Source of the DNA: Pseudobutyrivibrio ruminis | GTDB taxonomy: Bacteria > Bacillota > Clostridia > Lachnospirales > Lachnospiraceae | DNA: 40,943 bases | Assembly: GCF_015057245.1 (NCBI RefSeq) | Contig: NZ_SVET01000023.1 | Span: 1 to 40,943, forward strand | Direction of reading: 5' to 3' | Part shown: positions 30,070 to 38,598 of the stretch, piece by piece | Layout: the number at the start of each line of letters is the position of its first letter | Position numbering within the stretch: the first letter of the stretch is position 1 | Notes under the pieces: model-generated | Told to the model about the DNA's origin: nothing | What the model saw: only the letters and a program-made list of their open reading frames with translations | Database searches by the model: none | Translations under genes and position numbers: made by a program

Positions 30070-30864
30070 ATGACAGATTTAGAAGAATACTATAACAAAT
30101 TCAATGAGGACAAACGCCTGCGAAGCCGCCATGGAATTATGGAGTTTACTGTTACTATGAAGTATGTCCATATATATTTAGATATGGTTGCAGCAGAGAC
30201 TGGAAAGGACAAATCCAATATCCAGATTCTGGATATTGGAGCCGCCACAGGCGGCTACAGTATCCCTCTTTGGGAAGAAGGCTATGATGTCACTGCGGTG
30301 GAATTGGTAAAGCACAACCTTGGTATGCTTAAAGCCAAGGGCACAGGTGTAAAGGCTTTCCAGGGAAATGCACTTAAGCTCAAGAGATTTGAGGATGAGT
30401 CTTTCGATTTGACACTTTTATTTGGACCGATGTATCACCTAAAGATTAGAGAAGAGCAGTTGCAGGCTTTGAAAGAAGCAAAGCGTGTTACAAAGACTGG
30501 TGGATATATTCTTGTTGCGTATGTAATGAATGAGTACGCCTTCCTGACCTATGGAATCAAGGAGGGACACGTCTTAGAGAATATTGCTGAGGGAAAGTTG
30601 GATGAAGCCTTCCACGTACGGCCGGGCGCTGATGATTTGTACGCGTTCATGAGGACCGAGGATATTGAAGGCCTGAATGCAGATGCCGGGCTAGTCCGCG
30701 TACAAATCATATCGCCAGACGGCCCTGCAAATCACATGCGCCGCGAAGTAAACGCCCTCACTGAGGAGCAGTTCGCAGCTTTCATACAGTATCAGATGGC
30801 CGTCTGCGAGCGCGCCGACTTGCTCGGCGCCAGCGCCCACACTGTAGACATATTAAAAAAGTAA
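30070..30864 (+). CDS. SAM-dependent class I methyltransferase
   Basis: A 264-residue protein from ATG 30070 (AAAGGA seven bases upstream). The SAM-binding motif I is ILDIGAATGGYS (53-64), the acidic end of strand 2 is VTAVELV, and FDLTLLFGPMYHL holds motif IV. The fold is that of the Methyltransf_11/25 group; the substrate cannot be read from the sequence. The last 150 bases are markedly richer in G+C than the rest of the gene. It stands alone between secA and hicAB. Confidence 0.85.
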   Translation: MTDLEEYYNKFNEDKRLRSRHGIMEFTVTMKYVHIYLDMVAAETGKDKSNIQILDIGAATGGYSIPLWEEGYDVTAVELVKHNLGMLKAKGTGVKAFQGNALKLKRFEDESFDLTLLFGPMYHLKIREEQLQALKEAKRVTKTGGYILVAYVMNEYAFLTYGIKEGHVLENIAEGKLDEAFHVRPGADDLYAFMRTEDIEGLNADAGLVRVQIISPDGPANHMRREVNALTEEQFAAFIQYQMAVCERADLLGASAHTVDILKK

Positions 30865-30890
30865 AAATTATATATTATGTAATTGGGTAT

Positions 30891-30938
30891 TTGAAAAAAA
30901 TAGAAAGGATGATAAAATGTAACTAGAAATTAGTTACA
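30891..30938 (+). promoter_or_regulatory. Promoter and operator of hicAB
   Basis: TTGAAA (30891-30896), 16 bases and TAAAAT (30913-30918). The perfect inverted repeat TGTAACTA (30918-30925) with TAGTTACA (30931-30938) abuts the -10 box, a fitting site for autorepression by the ribbon-helix-helix domain of HicB. Confidence 0.65.
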
Positions 30939-30946
30939 CAATTCAA

Positions 30947-31207
30947 ATGCCAAAAAAGAAAGAGTTATTAGAAAAATTATTTAGAAAACCATATCCTAAA
31001 AACTTCACAGTTAGAGATTTAGATGCTCTTATGAGTAAATGTAATTGCGATAAATTTCAGGGAGGTAGAGGTTCAAGTATAGGATATATTCATATTAAAA
31101 CAGGTAGAATAGTTCAATTTGATGGGCCACATCCAGGTAAAGAATTATATAAATATCAGATTGATATGATTAAAAAATATATAAATGATATTGGAGAAAA
31201 GGAGTAG
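30947..31207 (+). CDS. hicA: HicA-like toxin, variant without the usual histidine
   Basis: An 86-residue protein. The HicA-type region runs from FTVRDLDALMSK through GRGSSIGYIHIKTGRIVQFD to GPHPGKELYKYQIDMIKKYI. Classical HicA mRNA interferases have G-S-H at the active site; here it is GSS (42-44), although H49 and H62 are nearby, so catalysis may differ or be absent. No ribosome binding site precedes ATG 30947, which may keep toxin levels low. hicB follows after six bases with a strong ribosome binding site. Confidence 0.8.
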   Translation: MPKKKELLEKLFRKPYPKNFTVRDLDALMSKCNCDKFQGGRGSSIGYIHIKTGRIVQFDGPHPGKELYKYQIDMIKKYINDIGEKE

Positions 31208-31213
31208 TAGCTT

Positions 31214-31567
31214 ATGAAATCAGATATGATGAAATATAAAGGATATCGAGCAACAGTAGGCTATGATAGCCGCGACAATATATTTATTGGAAAGGTCTTT
31301 GGGATAAAAGATTCATTGAATTTTCATGGAAGCTCAATTGAAGAATTAGAGAATTCTTTTCATGATTCTATTGATAATTATTTGGAAATATGTGAAAAAT
31401 ATGGAAAGGTTCCAGAAAAAGAGTTTTCAGGAACATTCAATGTAAGAACATCACCAGAGATTCATGAAAAAGCTTCAGTTTATGCAGCAGAAAATGGATG
31501 TACTTTAAATCAAGTTGTCACAATGGCAATGGAATTATTCTTAAGAAAAAAGACAATGAAAATATAA
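31214..31567 (+). CDS. hicB: HicB-family antitoxin
   Basis: A 117-residue antitoxin. The N-terminal part (YRATVGYDSRDNIFIGKVFG, then SFHDSIDNYLEICEKYGK) is the degenerate RNase H-like fold that blocks HicA. The C-terminal FNVRTSPEIHEKASVYAAEN plus a closing helix forms a ribbon-helix-helix DNA-binding domain. AGGAG lies about ten bases ahead of ATG 31214, much better than the site of hicA. It probably represses the operon at the inverted repeat 30918-30938. Confidence 0.88.
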   Translation: MKSDMMKYKGYRATVGYDSRDNIFIGKVFGIKDSLNFHGSSIEELENSFHDSIDNYLEICEKYGKVPEKEFSGTFNVRTSPEIHEKASVYAAENGCTLNQVVTMAMELFLRKKTMKI

Positions 31568-31570
31568 AAC

Positions 31571-31612
31571 AAAAGCAGCTAATCGACTTAGTCGATGTAG
31601 CTGCTTTTTAAA
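31571..31612 (+). terminator. Terminator of hicAB
   Basis: A stem of about 17 bp with one bulged G (31571-31587 with 31591-31608, loop TTA) ends in a T-run. The minus strand of this hairpin also carries the last codons of a small reading frame. Confidence 0.88.
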
Positions 31613-31674
31613 TAATCTATAAATGTCATAACCTTGCCGTTTTCGCTGTCAAATAACTCTCTGAAAATGTTCAT
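31588..31674 (-). CDS. Putative 28-residue micro-protein
   Basis: The frame reads MNIFRELFDSENGKVMTFID and ends LKSSYID. It has a textbook ribosome binding site, AGGAGG (complement of 31682-31687), seven bases before ATG 31674. The product would be a small amphipathic helix or two. Its last codons and stop lie in the hicB terminator stem on the opposite strand. No family was recognised. It could be a real micro-protein, a leader peptide or the 5' remnant of a lost gene. An inverted repeat AACTTC/GAAGTT at 31736-31753 lies upstream; no convincing promoter was found. Confidence 0.45.
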   Translation of the reverse strand: MNIFRELFDSENGKVMTFIDYLKSSYID

Positions 31675-31848
31675 GTCAAAACCTCCTATAAACATTTTTA
31701 TCAATCAACATCTATAGAATACCATGATTTCTGAAAACTTCCATTGAGAAGTTATACAAATTATACAATTCGCACAATCGCAAAATGTATATAATGCACA
31801 AAAAATGCGCATGCAACCCGCTATAACATAAATCTATAACACTTTAGA

Positions 31849-31876
31849 TTGATTTAGCGCAATTAAATAGTATAAT
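31849..31876 (+). promoter_or_regulatory. Promoter of the nitroreductase gene
   Basis: TTGATT (31849-31854), 16 bases and a perfect TATAAT (31871-31876), 24 bases before the start codon. The rest of the 31675-31848 stretch is AT-rich without a recognisable gene. Confidence 0.75.
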
Positions 31877-31900
31877 ATAAATTAATTGGAGGTACGGTAT

Positions 31901-32710
31901 ATGTTTTTTGATGATGTAAAAAATAGAAGAAGTGTTAGAACTTTTGATGGAGAGGGATTAACTCAAGAAGAATTAAAGGATTTACAGGCTTACTCTACAA
32001 GCATTGTAAACCCATACAATATCTCAGTTGAATTTGTATTTTTGAATAAGGAAGATCATGATTTATCGAGCCCAGTTCTATCTGGTGAAAAGCACTATAT
32101 TTCCGCCAAGGTTAAAAAAGGCGTAAATGCCGATGTTGCCTATGGCTACAGTTTTGAAGAATTATTAATGTATGCGGAAAGTAAAGGAATGGGTTCAGTT
32201 TGGATTGGTGGAACAATGCCAAGAGATAAATTTGAAGCAGCTTCAAATCTTCAGGAAGATGAAATTATGCCATGCATGAGCCCTATTGGATATAGGGCAG
32301 ATAAAATGGGCGTTAAAGAAGTACTCATGAGAAAAGGCGTAAAAGCCGACACAAGATTCGACTTTTCAGAGCTATTCTTTAAAGGTGATTTCAACACTCC
32401 GCTTACACAGGATGAGGCAAAGGAATGTGGAATCCTTTTGGCCCTTGAGGCAGTTCGCCTTGCACCATCGGCTGTAAATAAACAGCCATGGAGAGTTGTA
32501 GTAACAGAAAGTGGCGTTCATTTCTACGAGAAAAAGGATCGTGGTTACGATAATGGCACATATGATTTGCAGAAAGTAGATTTAGGAATCGCCATGTATC
32601 ATTTTGAAAACCAGTGTCGCGAAGAAGGAAAGCAGCTTACATTTAAGCTTGCAGATCCAGGAATTGCCATCCCAGAAAAAACAGAATATATTGCAAGCTA
32701 CCTATTCTAA
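31901..32710 (+). CDS. Nitroreductase-family protein
   Basis: A 269-residue flavin oxidoreductase-type protein from ATG 31901; GGAGG (31888-31892) sets this start over an in-frame TTG 31886. Conserved points are KNRRSVRTFDGEGLT, SFEELLMYAESKGMGSVWIG and LEAVRLAPSAVNKQPWRVVV, the last being the FMN-contacting S-A-x-N-x-Q-P-W motif. It resembles the nitroreductases that use NAD(P)H to reduce nitro compounds or quinones, but the substrate is unknown. It converges on the AraC regulator gene with only four bases between the stops. Confidence 0.85.
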   Translation: MFFDDVKNRRSVRTFDGEGLTQEELKDLQAYSTSIVNPYNISVEFVFLNKEDHDLSSPVLSGEKHYISAKVKKGVNADVAYGYSFEELLMYAESKGMGSVWIGGTMPRDKFEAASNLQEDEIMPCMSPIGYRADKMGVKEVLMRKGVKADTRFDFSELFFKGDFNTPLTQDEAKECGILLALEAVRLAPSAVNKQPWRVVVTESGVHFYEKKDRGYDNGTYDLQKVDLGIAMYHFENQCREEGKQLTFKLADPGIAIPEKTEYIASYLF

Positions 32711-32714
32711 TAGA

Positions 32715-33572
32715 TTAAAATGACAGCGAGGCCTGTGACATAGCCTTTTTCTTAGGGCTAGTGCCATAGGTCTTTTTGTATGCCCTAAGGAATGTGGAGT
32801 AGGTGCCAAAACCGGCCTGCTCGGCAGCCTCCACGATAGCAACACCAGAATTAATAAGCGATTGAGCTAATGACAGTCGCTTAATTGAAATATAGTTTCC
32901 AATGGTGTAGCCAGTTTCATCTTTGAACGTGTGCATCAAGTAATATCGGGAAAGGAAAAACTGCCCGGCAATTGTATCCACAGATAAATCTTCTGCTAAA
33001 TGTTCGTTTATATAATGAATAATTTCACCAATCTTTGAGCCGGCATAATTAGTAGAAATATATTCCACCTCATCGCTGATTGCTGCCCTGTTAAGCTCAA
33101 TCATGAATTCCAAAAACAGCACCTGCATAAAAAGCTCGTTGGCATAATCATCTTTACCAAGATTTGCAGTAAGCTTTCCGACTGCGGCGGCAACCCTTGA
33201 ATTCTTAAAAGAATGAAGTCTCAAAACATGAGAACCCTTTTCCATAGCATTTCTAAAGCAATAAGACAAATCATTTCCCTCTCGACTATACTCCGCCAAA
33301 AACTCCTTCGAAATATAAATGATGATTCTTTCATAAGGAGAATCATCGTGAAAAATAGGGCGATGAACCTCGCCTGCACTGACAAACACAATATCATCAG
33401 CCTGCAGATCAAAAGTCTGGCCCTCGATAGAATATGAAGTATTCCCAGATAAATGAATGAGCACTTTATGGAAATCGTGATAGTGAAAATCTATCTCTCC
33501 CAAATTGGAATCTACAAGATGAAAAATCTTGAAATTATCGTATAAATAACCTTTTTTAGAGTATCTATCCAT
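32715..33572 (-). CDS. AraC-family transcriptional regulator
   Basis: A 285-residue regulator. The N-terminal cupin (FHYHDFHKVLIHLSG, ADDIVFVSAGEVHRP) should sense a small ligand. The C-terminal domain has two helix-turn-helix units, LSVDTIAGQFFLSRYYLMHT and IVEAAEQAGFGTYSTFLRAY, followed by the family-typical YGTSPKK. AGGAGG precedes ATG 33572. The target is unknown; the convergent nitroreductase is a neighbour but not an obvious one, and no carbohydrate genes are nearby. Confidence 0.92.
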   Translation of the reverse strand: MDRYSKKGYLYDNFKIFHLVDSNLGEIDFHYHDFHKVLIHLSGNTSYSIEGQTFDLQADDIVFVSAGEVHRPIFHDDSPYERIIIYISKEFLAEYSREGNDLSYCFRNAMEKGSHVLRLHSFKNSRVAAAVGKLTANLGKDDYANELFMQVLFLEFMIELNRAAISDEVEYISTNYAGSKIGEIIHYINEHLAEDLSVDTIAGQFFLSRYYLMHTFKDETGYTIGNYISIKRLSLAQSLINSGVAIVEAAEQAGFGTYSTFLRAYKKTYGTSPKKKAMSQASLSF

Positions 33573-33600
33573 GGATGACCTCCTTTGAAATCTTAAATAT

Positions 33601-33628
33601 ATTATATAACCATCAGCACTATTTGCAA
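33601..33628 (-). promoter_or_regulatory. Promoter of the AraC-family gene
   Basis: On the minus strand TTGCAA (33623-33628) and TATAAT (33601-33606) are 16 bases apart, ending 28 bases before the start codon. Confidence 0.7.
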
Positions 33629-33680
33629 TAATTTAAGCACAAAGCAGCATTATAATATTAAAAAGTGCGGAGTATACTTG

Positions 33681-33689
33681 TGGTATGAT
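33681..33689 (+). promoter_or_regulatory. Extended -10 promoter of dapF
   Basis: TGGTATGAT combines a TG-N extension with a good -10 box. The expected -35 position (AAAAGT) is poor, as usual for extended -10 promoters. Confidence 0.5.
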
Positions 33690-33727
33690 AGAAACAGTAC
33701 AGTTAACTAGTTTCGAAAGGACATTAT

Positions 33728-34561
33728 ATGAAATTCACAAAAATGCATGGCTGCGGTAACGACTACGTTTATGTAAACCTTTTTGAGGAGCAGCTTGATA
33801 ACCCAGCAGAAGTTTCTATTAAAGTTAGCGACAGACATTTTGGAATCGGTTCAGACGGTCTCATCACAATTGGTCCATCTGACAAGGCAGATTTCAGAAT
33901 GCACATATATAATGCTGATGGTTCAGAGGCAGAGATGTGTGGCAATGGAATTCGTTGCGTTGCTAAATATGTCTACGACCACAAGCTTACAGACAAAACA
34001 GAAATCACTGTCGAAACAGGAGCCGGAGTTCTTACTCTTATCCTTTATCCAGAAAATGGCAAGGTTCAGCAGGTTCGCGTAGATATGGGAGAGCCAATTC
34101 TTACACCTGCAGAAATTCCAGTGGTTTCACAAAATGACAAGGTCATCGATGAACCAATCGAAGTTGGCGGAAAGACATGGAACATGACATGTGTTTCTAT
34201 GGGTAACCCACATGCAGTTGTTTTCGTAGATGACACGGCAAGCTTCCCACTTGAGACATACGGTCCACTTTTTGAAAATCATGAAAGATTTCCAAAGCGT
34301 ACCAACACAGAGTTTGTTCAAGTTATCAGCCGTACAGAGGCAAATATGCGAGTTTGGGAGCGAGGCAGTGCCGAGACTTGGGCTTGCGGAACAGGTACAT
34401 GTGCATGTGTTATGGCGTGCATCCTTAATGGAAAGACAGAAGACAAAGTGTTAGTTCACCTGAGAGGTGGCGACCTTACTATAGAATACGACCGCGCAAG
34501 CAATCACGTATTCATGACAGGTCCAGCAACCGAGGTATTTTCAGGAGAAATAGAGGTATAA
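33728..34561 (+). CDS. dapF: Diaminopimelate epimerase
   Basis: A 277-residue epimerase converting LL- to meso-diaminopimelate for lysine and peptidoglycan. Both catalytic cysteines are present: C71 in EMCGNGIRC and C220 in ETWACGTGTCA. The N-terminal MHGCGNDYVYV and the internal GSDGLITIGP are typical. AAAGGA precedes ATG 33728. Its stop is two bases before murE, so diaminopimelate synthesis is directly coupled to the ligase that uses it. Confidence 0.97.
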   Translation: MKFTKMHGCGNDYVYVNLFEEQLDNPAEVSIKVSDRHFGIGSDGLITIGPSDKADFRMHIYNADGSEAEMCGNGIRCVAKYVYDHKLTDKTEITVETGAGVLTLILYPENGKVQQVRVDMGEPILTPAEIPVVSQNDKVIDEPIEVGGKTWNMTCVSMGNPHAVVFVDDTASFPLETYGPLFENHERFPKRTNTEFVQVISRTEANMRVWERGSAETWACGTGTCACVMACILNGKTEDKVLVHLRGGDLTIEYDRASNHVFMTGPATEVFSGEIEV

Positions 34562-34563
34562 AA

Positions 34564-36036
34564 ATGAAATTAACAACTCTTTTAGAAGAATTAGACTATG
34601 AGTTATTCGCAGGAGAATTAGACCGCGAAATATCTACACTTACATACGACTCAAGAAAAGTAGAGAAGGATTCAGTGTTTGTCTGCATCTCAGGTACAGT
34701 TAGAGATGCCCACGATTTCATTCCAGATGTAATCGAAAAAGGTGCAGGTACTATCATTATCGAAAAGGATGTTGAGCCAGTTGCAGGCGTTACTTACATC
34801 AAGGTGAAGAACAGCCGTCAGGCCCTTGCAATCCTTTCAGCTGCATATTTTGGTCATCCAGCAAAGGAGCTTAAGACAATCGGTATCACCGGAACAAAGG
34901 GCAAGACAACTACCACATACATGGTAAAGTCTATCCTTGAAAAGGCTGGTATCAAGACAGGCCTTATTGGCACAATCGAGTCTATTGTTGGTGAGGAGCG
35001 TATCCCAGCTGTAAACACAACACCAGAGTCTTACAGAGTTCAGGAGCTTTTCAGACAGATGGTAGATGCAGGTCTTGATGCTGTTGTTATGGAAGTAAGC
35101 TCACAGGCGCTAATGCTTCACAGAGTTTCAGGTTTCACTTTTGATATTGGCGTATTTACAAACCTTGAGCCAGATCACATTGGTGAGAATGAGCACAAGG
35201 ATTTTGAGGATTATATGCACTGCAAGAGCCTTCTTTTCCAGCAGTGTAAGGTTGGTATCTTCAACGGAGATAGCGAGCACATCGATGGAATCCTTAAGGG
35301 CCACACTTGCGATGTTGTTAAATATGGCTACGGCAAGGATAACGACCTTATAGCAGAAAATGTTGAGCTTCTCAAGGAACACGGCGCTCTTGGAGTTAAG
35401 TACCACATCGCAGGCAAGGAAAACATGGATGTTGAGGTAAATGTGCCAGGAACATTCTCTGTTTACAACTCACTTACAGCAGTTGCAATCTGCAAGCAGT
35501 TTGATGTTGCAGAGGATAAAATCAAGGCAGCCCTCAAGGACGTTCATGTAAAGGGACGTATCGAGCTTGTGCCAGTTTCAAAGAAATTTACAGTCATGAT
35601 TGACTATGCACATAATGCAATGGCTCTTGATAGCCTTCTTACAACTCTCAAGGCTTATGAGCCAGGCAGATTGGTTTGCCTCTTTGGATGCGGAGGAAAC
35701 CGTGCAAAGAGCCGTCGTTATGAAATGGGAGAGGTAAGCTCAAAGCTTGCTGATCTTACAGTTGTTACATCAGACAACCCACGTAACGAGGAGCCAATGG
35801 ATATTATCAATGATATTCTCATCGGCGTTAAGAAAGCTGATGGCGAATACGTAACAATCCCTGATCGTAAGGAAGCAATTCGCTATTGCCTTGTAAATGC
35901 AAAAGAAGGTGATATTGTGGTACTTGCAGGTAAGGGCCATGAGGATTACCAGGAAATAAAAGGTGTAAAACATCATATGGATGAGCGTGAGCTTATCGCA
36001 GATATTATTAAGGAGGATGGACATGACATTATTTAA
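34564..36036 (+). CDS. murE: UDP-MurNAc-tripeptide synthetase, meso-diaminopimelate-adding
   Basis: A 490-residue Mur ligase that adds the third amino acid to UDP-MurNAc-Ala-Glu. The ATP loop is GITGTKGKTTTT (107-118), K221 in MHCKSLLF is the expected carbamylated lysine, and IDYAHNAMALDS and FGCGGNRAKSRR mark the central and C-terminal domains. DNPR (404-407) is the specificity motif for meso-diaminopimelate, which matches its neighbours dapF and dapA. It overlaps dapA by 14 bases. Confidence 0.97.
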   Translation: MKLTTLLEELDYELFAGELDREISTLTYDSRKVEKDSVFVCISGTVRDAHDFIPDVIEKGAGTIIIEKDVEPVAGVTYIKVKNSRQALAILSAAYFGHPAKELKTIGITGTKGKTTTTYMVKSILEKAGIKTGLIGTIESIVGEERIPAVNTTPESYRVQELFRQMVDAGLDAVVMEVSSQALMLHRVSGFTFDIGVFTNLEPDHIGENEHKDFEDYMHCKSLLFQQCKVGIFNGDSEHIDGILKGHTCDVVKYGYGKDNDLIAENVELLKEHGALGVKYHIAGKENMDVEVNVPGTFSVYNSLTAVAICKQFDVAEDKIKAALKDVHVKGRIELVPVSKKFTVMIDYAHNAMALDSLLTTLKAYEPGRLVCLFGCGGNRAKSRRYEMGEVSSKLADLTVVTSDNPRNEEPMDIINDILIGVKKADGEYVTIPDRKEAIRYCLVNAKEGDIVVLAGKGHEDYQEIKGVKHHMDERELIADIIKEDGHDII

Positions 36037-36916
36037 GGGAGCAGGAGTAGCACTTATTACTCCATTTAACGAAGATGATACCGTAAATTATGACATGCTC
36101 GGAACTTTAATTGACAGACAGATTGAAGGCCATACAGATGCAATCGTTGTGTGCGGTACAACAGGCGAGCCAGCCACAATGACTGAGGAAGAAAAGCTTT
36201 CGGTTATTGATTTTACAGTAAAACGCGTTAATCACAGAATTCCTGTTATTGCAGGAGCAGGTGCCAATTCTACAAGGCTTGTTATCGATTTTTCAAAGAA
36301 GCTTGAAAAGCTTGGGGTAGATGGACTTCTTATTGTTACACCTTTCTACAACAAAGCAACACAGCAGGGCTTGTACGAGCATTACACAGCAATCGCTCAT
36401 GAAGTAAGCCTTCCAATTATCATGTACAATGTACCAAGCCGTACAGGATGCAACATCCAACCAGAAACAGCTATGAAGTTGGGTCTTGAGAATAAAAACA
36501 TCGTAGGAATCAAGGAAGCAAGCGGAGATATCTCTCAGATTACCAAGCTTGCCAGCCTTTGCAGAGGATGCCTTGATATCTATTCAGGAAACGATGACCA
36601 GGTTATCCCAATCCTTTCCCTCGGAGGAATTGGTGTAATTTCAGTGCTTTCCAATGTTGCACCTCAGGGTACTCACGATATGGTTATGGAATATCTTAAT
36701 GGCAACGAGGAAAAGGCCAGAAGATTACAGCTCGATTACCTTGAGTTAGTAGATGCATTGTTCTGTGAAGTGAATCCAATCCCTGTTAAATCCACAATGA
36801 ATATGTTAGGATTTAATGTAGGAAGCCTTAGACTTCCACTTACGGAGATGGAGGAAGAGCACAAAGTGGCAATGAGTAAGCTTTTACACAGAATGCCACA
36901 GGAAATGCTCGCATAA
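36023..36916 (+). CDS. dapA: 4-hydroxy-tetrahydrodipicolinate synthase
   Basis: A 297-residue enzyme condensing pyruvate with aspartate semialdehyde, the first step to diaminopimelate and lysine. ATG 36023 is chosen because AGGAGG (36011-36016) is six bases upstream. K164 in GIKEASGD forms the Schiff base, Y135 is in IMYNVPSRTG, and CGTTGEPATMTEEEK holds the substrate loop. It begins inside the end of murE, indicating translational coupling. Confidence 0.97.
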   Translation: MTLFKGAGVALITPFNEDDTVNYDMLGTLIDRQIEGHTDAIVVCGTTGEPATMTEEEKLSVIDFTVKRVNHRIPVIAGAGANSTRLVIDFSKKLEKLGVDGLLIVTPFYNKATQQGLYEHYTAIAHEVSLPIIMYNVPSRTGCNIQPETAMKLGLENKNIVGIKEASGDISQITKLASLCRGCLDIYSGNDDQVIPILSLGGIGVISVLSNVAPQGTHDMVMEYLNGNEEKARRLQLDYLELVDALFCEVNPIPVKSTMNMLGFNVGSLRLPLTEMEEEHKVAMSKLLHRMPQEMLA

Positions 36917-36918
36917 TT

Positions 36919-37590
36919 TTGAGGGACGAGTATTTTAATCCAAAGGAAACACCAATAACTTTTATATTGGTTGCTATAAATATCATTACATTCATAGTGT
37001 TGGAAATCATGGGAGACACTATGGATGGTTTATTCATGCTGTTAAACGGTGCCATGAACCCAAACAAGGTACTTGCAGATGGGGAGTGGTATCGTCTTCT
37101 TACAGCTACATTCATGCATTTTGGAATTGAACATTTGATGAATAACATGCTGCTTTTATTTTTGCTTGGACAGATTTTTGAACGAGCAGTAGGGCCAGTG
37201 CGTTATTTGGGAATATATTTAGGGTCAGGTCTTACTGGCTCTTTTTTGTCATTCTTTTTTATGTGTTTGATGGGAAAAAACGATATTGTGGCTGGAGCAT
37301 CCGGTGGAATTTTTGGAATAGTTGGTGGAATGCTTGTTGTTATTCTTGTACACAAAGGGAAATATAAAGGAATAAGCACCAAGAGGATGCTAATTATGGC
37401 AGGACTTACCCTCTATTTCGGGTTTGCTTATGCTGGTACAGACAATGTAGGTCACCTGGGAGGACTTACTGCAGGCATAATCATTACATTCTTTACCTAC
37501 GGAATTCCTACATTAATAAAGGGGCCACACGTTGATTTTGAGTCCGAAAAAAATTATACTTTAAAACAGGATGATATCAATGAGGAATGA
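36919..37590 (+). CDS. Rhomboid-family intramembrane serine protease
   Basis: A 223-residue polytopic protease with six or seven helices. The catalytic pair is S128 in GASGGIFG and H179 in NVGHLGGLTAG; the E-H-x2-N-N motif of helix 2 (71-76) is also present. The start is TTG 36919, two bases after the dapA stop, with no strong ribosome binding site, so it is probably coupled to dapA. Substrates cannot be predicted. Its place in a cell-wall precursor operon may be only shared transcription. Confidence 0.88.
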   Translation: MRDEYFNPKETPITFILVAINIITFIVLEIMGDTMDGLFMLLNGAMNPNKVLADGEWYRLLTATFMHFGIEHLMNNMLLLFLLGQIFERAVGPVRYLGIYLGSGLTGSFLSFFFMCLMGKNDIVAGASGGIFGIVGGMLVVILVHKGKYKGISTKRMLIMAGLTLYFGFAYAGTDNVGHLGGLTAGIIITFFTYGIPTLIKGPHVDFESEKNYTLKQDDINEE

Positions 37591-37593
37591 TGT

Positions 37594-38586
37594 ATGAAAG
37601 TTAATATCTATTACGGCGGAAGAGGCCTTTTGGAGGACCCAACTTTATATGTAATTAATAAAATGGAGCAGGTATTGACTGAGCTTCAGGTTGAGGTTCG
37701 CCTTTACAATATTTATGAGCAAAAAAACGCGATTTCAATGCTCCCACAGACACTTAAGGATGCAGATGGAATCATTCTTGCAACCACAGTGGAATGGCTT
37801 GGAATTGGTGGCTATATGAACCAGTTTTTGGACGCATGCTGGTTATATGCAGATAAATCAGCCCTTGCGACGACATATATGCAGCCAGTTGTAATGTCTA
37901 CAACATATGGCGAGCGCGAGGCTATGGTTACCCTTGAAAATGCTTGGGAGATTCTTGGTGGCTTGCCATGTTCTGGCTTCTGCGGATACGTAGAGGATCT
38001 TAAAGAATTCAGAGAAAATGCGGAATATGCTCACATCATCGAAAAGAAAGTAGAGACACTTTACCGTACAATTTCACAGCATACAAAGGGATTGCCAACC
38101 AGCAATCAGGCTGTCACACGAAGCATTCTTAGAACAGCTCAGCTTGAGCTTTCTCCACAGGAATCAGAGCAGCTTTCAAAGTTTGTATCTGACGATGAGT
38201 ATGTTCAGACACAGAAGGCAGACATCGCCGATCTTACAAGTATGTTCAGAGATATGATGGGACAGAAGCAGGAAGACAGCACCAATGAATACATAAATGA
38301 TTTCAAGGTGCACTTTAGAGGAAATCCTGAATTCTATGCAAAATATCTATTTATGGTGGAGGGGAAGAGCCAGCCACTATTTATGAACGTAATGGGAGAG
38401 CAGCTTGAATGTCGCTATGGCAAAGAGGACAATATCGATGTTTACATGAAGCTTTCAGGCTCAATCATGGACAATATTGTTGCAGGCCGTGAAACATTCC
38501 AGCGAGCATTTTCAGTAGGAGATATGACAGCAAAGGGCAATTTTAGAACCCTTCGCATGCTTGACGAAATATTCACTTTTAGCTAG
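37594..38586 (+). CDS. Flavodoxin-like protein fused to an SCP2 domain
   Basis: A 330-residue two-domain protein. The first 175 residues resemble NADPH-dependent FMN reductase or flavodoxin folds (ADGIILATTVEWLGIGGYMN, MQPVVMSTTYGEREAM). The C-terminal 110 residues (INDFKVHFRGNPEFYAKYLF to FSVGDMTAKGNFRTLRMLDE) look like a sterol-carrier-protein-2 lipid-binding domain. A Gln/Ser-rich linker joins them. The combination suggests redox action on a hydrophobic ligand, but this is inference. It is three bases after the rhomboid gene. Confidence 0.72.
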   Translation: MKVNIYYGGRGLLEDPTLYVINKMEQVLTELQVEVRLYNIYEQKNAISMLPQTLKDADGIILATTVEWLGIGGYMNQFLDACWLYADKSALATTYMQPVVMSTTYGEREAMVTLENAWEILGGLPCSGFCGYVEDLKEFRENAEYAHIIEKKVETLYRTISQHTKGLPTSNQAVTRSILRTAQLELSPQESEQLSKFVSDDEYVQTQKADIADLTSMFRDMMGQKQEDSTNEYINDFKVHFRGNPEFYAKYLFMVEGKSQPLFMNVMGEQLECRYGKEDNIDVYMKLSGSIMDNIVAGRETFQRAFSVGDMTAKGNFRTLRMLDEIFTFS

Positions 38587-38598
38587 GAGGATAATGTA

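Noticed and set aside
30904..30922. AAAGGA followed by ATG-TAA, a start-stop minimal frame ahead of hicA
   Set aside because: The bases overlap the predicted -10 box and operator, so they are probably not transcribed; likely coincidence.
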